Shown here: in pieces, positions 43,974-54,827 of the stretch
Numbering within the stretch: the first letter of the stretch is position 1
Layout: each line of letters opens with the position of its first letter
From: Blattamonas nauphoetae
Lineage: Eukaryota; Preaxostyla; Oxymonadida
Assembly (NCBI GenBank): GCA_033064195.1
Contig: JARBJD010000131.1
Coordinates: 1-64,000 of the forward strand
Direction: 5' to 3'
Length of the DNA stretch: 64,000 nt
Notes under the pieces: model-generated
Database searches by the model: none
The model's input: only the letters and a program-made list of their open reading frames with translations
What the model was told of the DNA's origin: nothing
Translations under genes and position numbers: made by a program

Positions 43974-45249
43974 TTGTGAAAATTGTGAAATAATGATATT
44001 AGCATGAAATAGACATCTAAAAGGAGGAAAGAAATACTGTATTTTGATGATGGAGATATTCGATGAATTCTGAGGAAGTTTGGATGGAGAACGAGCAATT
44101 CATGAATAATCGGTTCAAAGAACGGCAGAAAGCGTGACAGAGTGTCTCCGGTATCGTGTGTATGAATGCCATTGTTTCGCTCTGTGGAAGAACACAACAA
44201 GAAGACTCTTGTCAGACTGACCAAAGTGCGTCTCTTCTTCGACGCACACGACGATGTGTCCATCAACTTCGGTCAACTCGTTTCAGACACAACGCCATCA
44301 CTGACGAAGAACGAGGAGAGGGGAGGAAGAGTGGGGAAAAATGAACGATCTGACAATCGAGTTCTCGCTGCATTCAGGTGAAGAGGTGCGAAAGACGATC
44401 GTTCATGTGTGGCAGGAAGGGCAGACGGACCTGGACATCGCCATTCTCGACTTCTTTGCATCCTGGTGATCGGCTGACTCTGCCTCCTCCACAACGAGCG
44501 TCCACGTTCCAGCCGTCCATCGTTTTGCAAGTCGATTGTGCCAAGTCCTCCACTCTCAGCCACTCGAAAGCTCTCTTCCGTTCGCTATTCACATTCCTCT
44601 CTCGTCAGGATTTATCCAGTCATCCATCGTTCCTTTCGACACACAGCCAAACCACTGTTCATCTGAATATGACGATAGACAACTTGGGATTGCGAGAAAG
44701 ATGGATAACGCGTGAACACGGATCAGAGGAGGTTGAGGTGTCATCTCGGTGTCTGTCTGGGCTGTTTGTGATGTGTAGGCTCGGTCGAGGAGTCAAGATG
44801 ACCAGAAATGGGATCGTGAGAAATACGGGCATATCAAGAACAACTTACAAGGTGCGCTGAGAGAAAGGAGATTTGTGGGGGAGTCGGGCGAGAAGAGCCA
44901 CGAAGTGATTCAAGTCCTTCGATCGACGGGCAGGACGCGGGAGGGGCTGAGATTCCGCTGTGATTCCTCCGACGCGCGAACACAACGTTGACGAGAGTTT
45001 CATGCACACGATGTCCCCTCGAATGTCGGTCAGGCTGGCATCTCGTCCTCTCAAGTTTCGTGTTTTGGGGAGAAAGACAGCTTATAGAACGTTCTGGATG
45101 TGTCTTGAACTTGCAGGTGGAGGGAGGAGAGTGATGAGGTATTTGTTTGTGTTGTCGTCTTCTTGAGATGGACAAAGCGATCCATCTTCAATTCCGAGGA
45201 GTGAAACAGGTGAGAGAGAATCACATCCTTTCCCGCAAAAGAAACCACG
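43974..45249. repeat. Intergenic half of tandem unit A
   Basis: Matches 46984-48162 almost throughout, with small insertions. Includes the HDDVSIN block, a GGxCGGAxGGACC-rich stretch at 44400-44480 and a 3' part (GTTCTGGATGTGTCTTGAAC) before the shared 3' flank. No gene recognised. Confidence 0.65.
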
Positions 45250-45345
45250 AGGTGATGCCAGAACTGACAATGATCACACAAACAGTGTTTGCTGTCCAAC
45301 AGAAGCCAGAAACAGTTAAAAATGGTCGTTGATTCTTGCCTGTTT

Positions 45346-46947
45346 CTATTCCTCTAGTGAGAGGTTCATGCCTTGCTTGTTGTTCCACTGAATCGATAAA
45401 ATAACAGCCCATTGTCCAACGATCTCGTTGTTGTCGTTTTGCAGCTTTTCGTCGATCACATCTTCGATGCCCTCCATTCTCAACATTCGATGCACTGCCT
45501 TCCCCATCTGTCGCATTTCTCTGCCTTGGTCGTTCCATTCCCGCTGGGAATTGTTCATGTGAAACAAAAAGCTCCAGATTGACTCATCATCTTCGAAGAA
45601 CGTGAGACAACTTGTAAGCGTGACAAAGATGGGCATCTGAAGAACAATATCCATTGTTGGTTGATAGTATGGACATATTCGGAGGAGTCTGGCGAGGAGT
45701 GCCAGAAAACACCTTGATTGGCAGGCATCTGAGTAGTCCCATCAAAATAGGTAAAACTGGGATCAATTGATGTCAGTGCCTAAATTTGTACTGAGATCAT
45801 ATTTCAACTCTTTTCCTTTGAGATTTTCTCATTATCACTTCATTAATCATGTTCAATTCACTTCTTGTTTTCACATAATGCTCTTCAATATTTCAGACAG
45901 CTCTTATTTCCCAAAAACACGCACGATCACAATCACCAACACTTCTTTTTTCGATGTATTCCCTTCATTGACTTTTGTCAGTGAGAAAAAACCATCAAAG
46001 AAGACATAATAACGCATTATCGACTTGTTTTTATAATTATTGTTGTAGAACAAACTGAACAGCAGCACCCAAAGTTTGCATTTTCATGATCTATGAAGTG
46101 ACCATTTTCCTTTTTACTTTTTTTTCCATTCAAATATCATATATAAGAAGACTTTTTTGAAATGAAAGAAACGAAATGGTATTGTAGGTATTTAGTGGGA
46201 TCAGATCCGACTGGGATCACTGGGATCAAATCAGAAGCCTGTTGATTGGTCTCCATCGATGATCGAGTAATGGTTCACGCACAAATGCCAGATGTACTTT
46301 TCCGAAGGTGTGACAACTTGCTGAAAAACCGTTTCGTGAACAGCTTCTTGTTCATTGTCGTCTTCAATTCCGAGTTGTCCGAGACCATTCGGAGTTGCGA
46401 GCCCGAGAGTATTGGTGATGTTAATCATGAGACTAGTGTGGATATCAAGTGCTTCTGTAAAGGAAAGAGACTGTGGATTGAGAGTGGTGATGAGTTGAGG
46501 GATCAGATCAGCTTTGACGAGGGCAAGACGGACTTTTCTTGAACAATTCGCAATCAGACTTTGGAGCATCTTCATTGTAGCTGTGGTCACGGCCTGACTG
46601 GGCGAAGAAAGGAGTACTGAAATCGACTGTATGAAGTCTCTCGAAGATTCGTTCATGGTTTGCCTAAGGCTCATGAGAAAAGCATCTGCTAATTCTCTCT
46701 CATCCAGATCCATACGTTGGAGAAAATTCACCGCTTTTCCTTCCAGAGTGTCATCAAGAACAGGCTGTAACTTCACTGTGGCAACGAGAGACCAGAAGAC
46801 AACAGCTGCTTCATGGAAAGATTGGAGCGATTCTTCATCCCAATTCAAGAAAGCAGAACAATCTGGAGGACATGAATATGAGTGTGAAGAGATACCAGCA
46901 CTAGAAGAACCAGTGGAGGTGGATTTCTTTGAATCTAAAGCACTCAT
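45346..46947 (-). pseudogene. FLNW-family gene split by a 520-bp hAT MITE
   Basis: The N-terminal part (46947 to about 46242) starts MSALDSKKSTSTG and is identical to the tandem neighbour up to EDDNEQEA; the C-terminal part (45721 to 45346) runs LLARLLRICPYYQPTMDIVL to KQGMNLSLEE. Between them sits the MITE 45722-46241. If the MITE and one target copy are ignored, the frame runs DGDQS straight into RCFLALLARLL, so the gene was open when the insertion happened. As it stands the protein would stop soon after the junction. Confidence 0.8.
45722..46241. mobile_element. hAT-type MITE, 520 bp
   Basis: Flanked by a perfect 8-bp duplication TTGATTGG (45714-45721, 46242-46249). Left end CAGGCATCTGAGTAG, right end on the opposite strand CAGGCTTCTGATTTG; subterminal GGGATCA motifs repeat at both ends (for example three times in 46199-46229). 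AT-rich, with no coding capacity. The ends differ from those of the autonomous hAT at 35109, so another hAT subfamily probably moved it. Confidence 0.85.
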
Positions 46948-46970
46948 TCGTGTTGATTCCGAGAAGATGC

Positions 46971-46983
46971 GCTCGTTATGGGT
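46971..46983 (-). promoter_or_regulatory. Shared upstream motif
   Basis: ACCCATAACGAGC on the coding strand, 23 nt before the ATG at 46947. Confidence 0.5.
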
Positions 46984-48162
46984 TTGTGAAAATTGTGAAA
47001 TAATGATATTAGCATGAAATAGACATCTAAAAGGAGGAAAGAAATACTGTATTTTGATGATGGAGATAATCGACGAATTCTGAGGAAGTTTGGATGGAGA
47101 ACGAGCAATTCATGAATAATCGGTTCAAAGAACGGCAGAAAGCGTGACAGAGTGTCTCCGGTATCGTGTGTATGAATGTCATTGTTTCGCTCTGTGGAAG
47201 GACACAACAAGAAGACTCATGTCCGATTTACGAAAAATGTGTCTCTTCTTCGACGCAAACGACGATGTGTCCATCAACTGCGGTCAACTCAGTCCAAACA
47301 CAACACCATCACTGACGACGGACAAGGAGGCTGGAGGAAGAGTGGGGATAAATGAACGATCTGACAATCGAGTTCTCGCTGCATTCTGGCGAAGAGGTGG
47401 CAAAGACGATTGTTCATGTGCGGCAGAAAGGGCAGACAGACCGGGACTTCGCCATTCTCGACTTCTTTGCATCCTGGTGATCGGCTGACTCTTCCTGCTC
47501 GACAGTTTGCGTCATCGTTCTCGCAACTCATCGTTTTGCAGGTCGATTGTGTCTTCCAAGTCCTCCACTCTCATCTGAACGTGACGATGGACAACTTGGG
47601 ATTGCGAGAAAGATGGACAACGAGTGAACACGGATCAGAGGAGGTTGAGGTGTCATCTCGGTGTCTGTCTTGGCTATTTGTCATGTGTAGGCTCGGTCGA
47701 GTAGTCAAGATGACCAGAATTGGGATCGTGAGAAGACGGGCATATCAAGAACAACTTACAAGGTGCGCTGAGAGAAAGGAGATTTGTGGGGGAGTCGGGC
47801 GAGAAGAGCCACGAAGTGATTCAAGTCCTTCGATCGACGGGCAGGACGCGGGAGGGGCTGAGATTCCGCTGTGATTCCTCCGACGCGCGAACACAACGTT
47901 GACGAGAGTTTCATCGACACGGTGTCCCCTCGAATGTCGGTCAGGTTGGCATCTCGCCTCTCAAGTTTCGTGTTTTGGGGAGAAAGACAGCTTAGAGAAC
48001 GTTCTGGATGTGTCTTGAACTTGCAGGTGGAGGGAGGAGAGTGGCGAGGGATTTGTTTGTGTTGTCGTCTTCTTGAGATGGACAACACGGTCCAATTTCA
48101 ATTCCGAGCAGCTAGACAGGTGAGAGAGAATCCCAACATTTCCCGCAAAAGAAACCACGAGG
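46984..48162. repeat. Intergenic half of tandem unit B
   Basis: Second copy of the 43974-45249 sequence, ending at a shared 3' flank (48163-48257). Confidence 0.65.
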
Positions 48163-48259
48163 TGATGCCAGAACCCACAAAGATCACACATAAACAGTGT
48201 TTGTTGTCCAAAACAAGGCAGAAACAGTTCGAAAGGTTCGCTGTTCGTGTCTGCTTCGA

Positions 48260-48913
48260 CTAAAGTCGTGGAAGGTTCATGCCCTGCACGTTGTTCCATT
48301 CGATCGAGTTGTCCAGAATCCATCTTCCGCTGTATTCGTTTCGGTCATTTTGAACCCTTTCCTCAATCACATCTTCGAAGCCCTCCTTTCTCAACATTCG
48401 AAGCACTGTCTTCCACATCTGTTGCTCAGCTCTCATTGTTCTGTTCCATTCCCGCTGGGCATCCACCATGGAATACAGAAAAGACCAGGTTGATCTTTCA
48501 AATCCGAAGAATGCGAGACAACTTGGGATCGTCAGAAAGACTGGGATGCGAAGAACAAAATCCATTGTTGGTTGATAATAAGAAGATATCCGGAGGAGTT
48601 GGGCGAGGAGTGACATAAAACGCATAGATAGGAGTCCATCGACGATCGAAAGTCGGTTCAAGCACAAATGCCAAATATACTCCTCCGAAGGAATCAGGAC
48701 TTGTTTCAAAACCGTCTCGTGAACAGCTAGTTGTCCATCATGATCTTCAATTCCGAGATCTTCGAGACCAGGTGGAGTTGCGAGCCAGAGAAAACAGGTG
48801 ATGCAATAAATGAGACACATGTGGATATTTTCTGCTGTGACAAAGGAAAGAGACAGCGGATTGAGAGTGTTGATGAGTTGGGGGATCAGATCAGCTTTGA
48901 CGAGGGCAAGAAG
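48260..48913 (-). pseudogene. FLNW-family gene, C-terminal half
   Basis: Starts within the family at HILLALVKADLIPQLINTLN and is open to VQGMNLPRL at 48260, covering all later landmarks (VHETVLKQVL, MDFVLRIPVF, MLRKEGFEDVIEE). The N-terminal half is missing where the large TIR block begins, and the missing half appears at 63607-63964 on the same strand. The C-terminal third is close to the gene at 12344-13414. Confidence 0.75.
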
Positions 48914-48927
48914 GATGTGAGGGAAAA

Positions 48928-48980
48928 CCACAAAACCCCTGGAATCCACATAAATCAAACGTCCACCAAAAAGTGAAAGA
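48928..48980 (+). repeat. Left TIR of the 14.7-kb block
   Basis: Starts CCACAAAACCCCTGGAATCC; 52 of 53 positions match the reverse complement of 63546-63598. Confidence 0.85.
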
Positions 48981-49344
48981 GAATCACATTAGAAACAGGT
49001 GAGGACAAGAAATTGGGTGTGCAAATTGAAACTGGGGGAGATGAAGCCCATTCTTTATTTCTAACCCATAATCTCTGTTATTTTCTACCTGAATCTGAAG
49101 ATCATTATTTCCTGTCTAAAGGATGTCATTGTTCATAACTATTGACCCATTCTGTCAAGATTGACTCGATTCCTTCTTTGTTCTCACAATCGTTGTTTTA
49201 GGTTGATCACGCATGAATCATGTGAAAAAATGATGAATCAATAACTAAAACGAAGTATCAGGAGATGTGAGACAACAAGAAAAAACAGAATCGAAAATTA
49301 AGTGATCAGAAAAGAATTTCGGTGAGAAAGAAGAGAGGGGAGGT
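48981..49344. other. AT-rich spacer inside the block
   Basis: No frame or motif worth reporting. Confidence 0.5.
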
Positions 49345-51870
49345 ACAGAGGTGAAAGATCGCGCTTCTTCCACAAGCAGCACAGGATCGAACGAGTCGAC
49401 GCTGTCAAACGGAGAACACGTCCGAATGGGACAGAAACTGACACCCACGTTCAAGGTGACCAGCCCGATTGTTGCGGTGAACTTCCTCACCCGTGAAGGC
49501 GCCTCGTCCTTCTTCCATGTTCTATATGCAAGGGCGAGGAGAGTGGCTTTGTGTTCGGGTTCTTTGTGACCAACATCAACGGCGACAAGCTCGGCAAGGC
49601 GGGAGCGAAGAACAATTCCTGACTAATTCTGAAAGCAGCCGCGTTCAACGGACTCGGCCGCAGTGTTGGGGTGTGTTTTCTGCATCTTCTTCCATCGCCC
49701 TCTCCTCTCTCGCCAGCTTTCTCCAAACAGAAGCTTTCCACACCTCACTCGAAGAGTTGTGCAAGTGTGTCCGTTCGATTCGTCTCGTCTGTTTTCCTCT
49801 TCATCCTTCATCTTGTCAATCTGACTCCTCTTCTCCAGTCCATTTCCCACCTGCCCGCATTAACACGCGCCTTGTCCCACACTCCTTCTTCGCCAGATAG
49901 CCACCAGCACTCCAGTTCAACCCCATCCTAGTATGCTCCTCTTTTTTATCATCCTTCCTCCTTCTCTGCCAGCTCTAATCCAAACAGTGTTCTCATGCTC
50001 TTCGCCGCCGAGCGAAGGAAGGCCCGTTCATTCCAACTGCATCAACCGACGAGTTCGGGTTTGAAGATGAGGACAGCTGTAGTGAAGCTCTGGACCTGCT
50101 CTACCCATACTCTGTCTACGAAGAAGAGGGCAGATGTCGAGCTTTTCTCTCCACTCGCAGATTGAAGGTTCCCTCACCCATCTTTGTTCATCCTCTCTGC
50201 GTCGTCTCTTCGTAGTTCCACTCTTCCAGATCTCGTCCTTACTCGCTCGCACTGTTGTGAAGTTCAACAACCCGCCCTTTATCGTCCCCACCAACCCCGA
50301 CAGATTTCAGCGATTAGTCGTGTCTAGCCCGATAGCGAAGAAGAGAGGATCTGGCGCTCCTTCGCTTGTGGAGAGGCTGTCGACCGTTGTGCAGTGGCAA
50401 ACACAGAAGATGCATAATCTTTCTCGTCTGCCATGTGATCCTTCGTCATGCCCTCTCTTTCAGATCCGGTCCGAAATGAAGAAGACGCCGAGCGGTCCTT
50501 CGACGTCTTCCGCTCCGCCCCACAGGCACTCCTCAAGCACCACTTCCAACACATAAACACTTTCCAGTGAAATCAGCTCCCAAGGTCTGCCTCTCTCCTC
50601 CTCTTCTCCTCGTCCAGATTGGCGCAAGGGGGAATCCAAATTTGTTGCCAACTTTGTTGAAAATGCCGTCCAAACAGAGAAAAACAAAGTCGAACTCGAA
50701 AAACTAAACGAGCAGCGGAAGAAAGCGAGCCTGTCAAGAAATGGTTCCACCAGCGCCTCGCCGAGAAGCGGCAGGAGGTGGAGAAGAAGGACGACGACGA
50801 CGAGATTCCGGAAGTCGACGAGGAGAAGCTGCGCGCGCTGTCCGAAGTTGAGGGGCGATCCGTCTTCATCGTCAACCAGGCCGGCGTCATCGAGAAGAAG
50901 CTCAAACTGAATCAGTTCGACGATCTGGCGAATGAGGAAGAGGAGGACGACGAGTGTGGCAGGCTTCGGCGTCTGCGCGAGAAGGAACTGTTGGACAGAG
51001 CGAGGGCATTCCTTCGCGATTTGGAGCAGCAGCGAGCGGAAGAGGAGCGACGTTGGAGAGAACGAGAGGATCAGGAGTAGGTCATTGTGGACGGAGAGGA
51101 CGGCGACGAACGGACAACGAGTTCGGGCGACTGCGAGGGAACGAAACGAAGACGGGAGCGAATGTCCAACACCGAATTGCCTTCCTGTCGCTCTCTCCAA
51201 AGCCAGACAAAATGTGTGCTGGCTTTCTTATCCTTTCTCGTTCCGTTTTGTGTCAGCTCACTCACTCCACCCGATCGGAGCGACCGCTGATTACGTTCCA
51301 CGCCAACGAGACTCGCTGCTCGATCGTCCTTCCTGAAGAAACACGTGCCGACATCCAATTTGGATGATGTTACGACAAAGAATACGCCCAATACAGCGGT
51401 CCCTCTCATCGGGAGAGCGGGAGTGAAGACAGCGACTACACGGCGTTCGACAGATGACGTTCCGATGACTTGGAACCAGGCATCGACAACTGGCTCCGGC
51501 ATCCGACGAAGAACCAGCAAGGTGGTGGGAAGAAGGGCAGAGCGGACGCCGCTCCGTTCGATTTGGATGCTGTCCCGAAGTCTCCTCCAAACAAGAAACG
51601 GTGAACAGAGCAGATATGTGAGCTGCAGGAGAGGAAGATAAAGTTGGAGTTGCGATGGAAAGATATTGAACGAAAGATTCCAACAACGCGCTGGAACAGT
51701 GGTTAGTTCTCATCTCACCCTCTCGCATCACAACGAAGGAGCGCGTGTTGAAGCTGATTGGCGAAGACAGGACACTTGCGAGAGAAGCAGACGAGTGTTG
51801 CTGATATTTTGGCGTCTGAAGGGACAGGAAGAGGAATACGAAGCGCGGTAGAATGGAGGTGAGCGAGATC
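49345..51870 (+). pseudogene. Unrecognised broken coding region
   Basis: Plus-strand pieces with coherent protein character occur in several frames: KLTPTFKVTSPIVAVNFL and VTNINGDKLGKAG at the start, EFGFEDEDSCSEALDLLYPY near 50070, and a charged coiled coil from about 50640 to 51080 (VEKKDDDDEIPEVDEEKLRAL, ending RRWREREDQE). Some polypyrimidine stretches between pieces look like introns. I do not recognise the family. The region seems to have been one gene, now interrupted several times. Confidence 0.35.
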
Positions 51871-54780
51871 CGTCAGAAATGCATACTGATATCGACTCCC
51901 TCCTCCCTGAATACTACACTCTGTGGCTTCGAATTGTGCAGATGGAGTGACAACATCACACAGCTCAATTCAGGCTGGGTCACCTTTTCCACACTCCCTT
52001 CCTGTCGCCCGCTGACGTCAGCCCAGTTGATGTTTCCATTCTTGACTTGCAGTGCAGGAGATCTTCTGGCATATGAACTTCCTCCTCCTGTTGAAGTTCT
52101 GGCAATAGAAGGAATTGTTTGATTCTTTTGAGCGAGATTCTGGTCATTGTCATCATCATTTGAATGTCGACATTTAGCATGACTTCCGACACAAACTAAC
52201 TCGGGGGAACCAAAAAAGTCACGAAAAACACAGGAAGTGTTTAGGCGTTGATGATATCAGGAAGGTTTCAAAGGATCAGATTGGAGAGCACTTCTTACGA
52301 CTTAATGAGTCCAATTTCGCGAATTTGCATTCTTTTTGGGGACTTCGAGTTTGTTGATGAAGATTTGCTCTTGTCATAGGATATCCGACGAGTCGCATTC
52401 CTTTGTCTGTTTCAATTAGGATCTTGTTGGGTTTACAGTTGTTAGCGACTGAAAATAGGATGTGTTGGCCAACTACAAGTAAAATGGTAAAAGTGAGTGG
52501 AATGACAGTAGCAATCACACCAAGGGAGATGAGCTTCCACCGTCAATGTGCGAAAGCGGTGCAACGTTCAACAGCAAGGTACTACGATATCTCAGTCCGG
52601 GACGAACTGACTGAACTGGAATGACGCGACGGAAAGAGAAGCAACTCGCTATGACATCAAAGAAGTCGGGGAAGAAAGGGATAGGAATCACGACAATTCC
52701 AGAGGAAAATCGGAAGGTTGTCGAGGAGTTTAACTCACGGGTGTCGCTTTTCAATAGGATTTGCTTCATTTTGACGGGTTGTTGGAAGTTGAAGGTATAT
52801 CTAGGAGAGAGATGTTTGGATCATGAGAATGATGATGAAGATGATAGATGGAGAAGAAATAGACAAACATAGTGTCGTTGAAGTCAGACAGCGTGGCGTG
52901 CTCTTTGATCTCTGACGAGTTGTCGTTGTCTTTCTATGCCAACGTCGTCCAAATCTTTTTTTCCCTGCTTCTTCCCAATCTTCATCTCGGCCGGCTGTTT
53001 GTCCGCGATGTTCCCATCGTAAAACTGTGACTCACTCTCGCTACGAGACAAGTGCTCACATGTCGAAACCAGTTTCGCTTCCAGTCCTGGACAAACCGGC
53101 AGATAATGACAGGTGGGATGGGAAGGGTCTCTTCGAAGAGAGCGGTGAAACCCACGTTGCATGAAGTTTACACGAAAGCTTTGGCAAAGTGGTACCGAAT
53201 TCGCTGCTGGGATTGCAGGTAGACAGAGAAGGAGAGGGTGCATCCTGTGTCAGTGTCGATAAAAAGCAGAAGGCAAGGAGTGGGAAAGATGTAGTGGAAG
53301 TCGAGGAGTGACAAGCTGAACGACAACAGCACTGATTTCTTATTCATTTCGCTTGGACTCAATTCAATTTGGGGATAGCTTCGGAAGGGGACGAGGATTA
53401 GTGGACATCGAACGTCTGTCGTGACTGAATATGTCTGGAAGAAGGATCGGAGGAGAGAGCAAAAAGAATGATGAATTGAATGAACACACCCTCTATCTTT
53501 CCGTTTAGGTAGTTCAAAACCTTCGACTTGGTGGAGATTATAAAGCATGGTCGATAGATTCGATTCCAGGTTCGTTTGTTCATACGATCCTTGTTTTCGT
53601 GGATCATCAACGAGCTCCAGATCATCGTTGGTTGTCACTGCTTCAGCCCAAAACTGAGATTGACAGATAAGGACAGTGTGTGGGAGATGTCGGACTGTGA
53701 CGAGTTGCCTTACAACACAATGCGGTGGTAAAAAAGATTCTTTTGGGATTGCTACAGGTTGTACTGTGGGCAAGGGAGAGTGTCTGTGCGGAGGATGCTG
53801 GGCAGGAGCTGTAGGAGGGTGGAATGTGCTAGGATGTCGAACGTCCCTTTCAATTTGAATTTTGGATCAGACGAGGCAAACTTGGATGGGACAGTTTCGA
53901 TGAAGCGTTTTTGGAGAGAAATTGTGCAGTATGACAGTTTCAATGTGATGACTGACAGGCGGACAACGACGATGATCAAGATGGTCCTGGTCCCCACCCA
54001 AATATTGAGATATGTGGAACAGCGAGTTGTCTGATGATTTGGTTCTCCCATCTGAACCGAGCGTACTGTATATCTCCTTCCGAGCGACTCATTCTGGGAA
54101 CTGTGCGTTTCTTTTATGAAACGGAGATTTTCCTTGGAGATATTTGAGTAATTCTTCATCGCTTTGTGCTTTCATGCTAATGTGGTGATGAATGCCTCAA
54201 AAGGTTAGAAAATACACTCCAAAAATGGTGAGGATCCTGTTGCTCGCTGAGCTGTATGTGTGTTTGACTACGGCCTTAAATACTCGCTCAATGGGAGCCT
54301 GCTCTCTGCGGTGAGGAGATCGTAGAATCGGGTGGCTTCAACTGTTTGCATAGATCGACTGGACATCCATACTTTCGGACTCGAAAGGTTCTACTTCTGT
54401 TGTGCACTATCAACTTAAGATGGATGGCTGTGAGATTCAATAACATTTTCTTCCTCGTCATGTGTCTTCCTTTCTCTCATTCTTAGTTCAATGTCTAAGC
54501 AATAATTTGGAATCAAGCGTGGTTTGGTATCTGAAACGAAGGACAATGGAGATTCGGGCGATTTTCCATTGAGCGTTCTGAGATAGACTATGTGAACAAA
54601 AGAAAGGACGAACTTGAAGAAAATAGGTGAATAAAACGATTCAAGAGAGGCAGAAATGGTCCGCCTTTGAATCTTGGAGATTTACCAGTCTGGAAAGATA
54701 ACCTCTGGTTAGCTATATGTGGCACGATCTGTATTATGGCGGATGATATCTATGAGAGTATTCTGAATCCCGATGACCAC
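51871..54780. other. Decayed sequence, nothing named
   Basis: Frames of 60-200 codons appear mainly on the minus strand (53168-53773 is the longest) with hydrophobic and Ser-rich stretches, and a K/E-rich plus frame at 52621-52872. No hallmark of a known family was visible to me. Confidence 0.35.
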
Positions 54781-54827
54781 TACAACGATTCTGGGTAATT
54801 CTGTTTTAGGTTGATCACCCATTCAGA

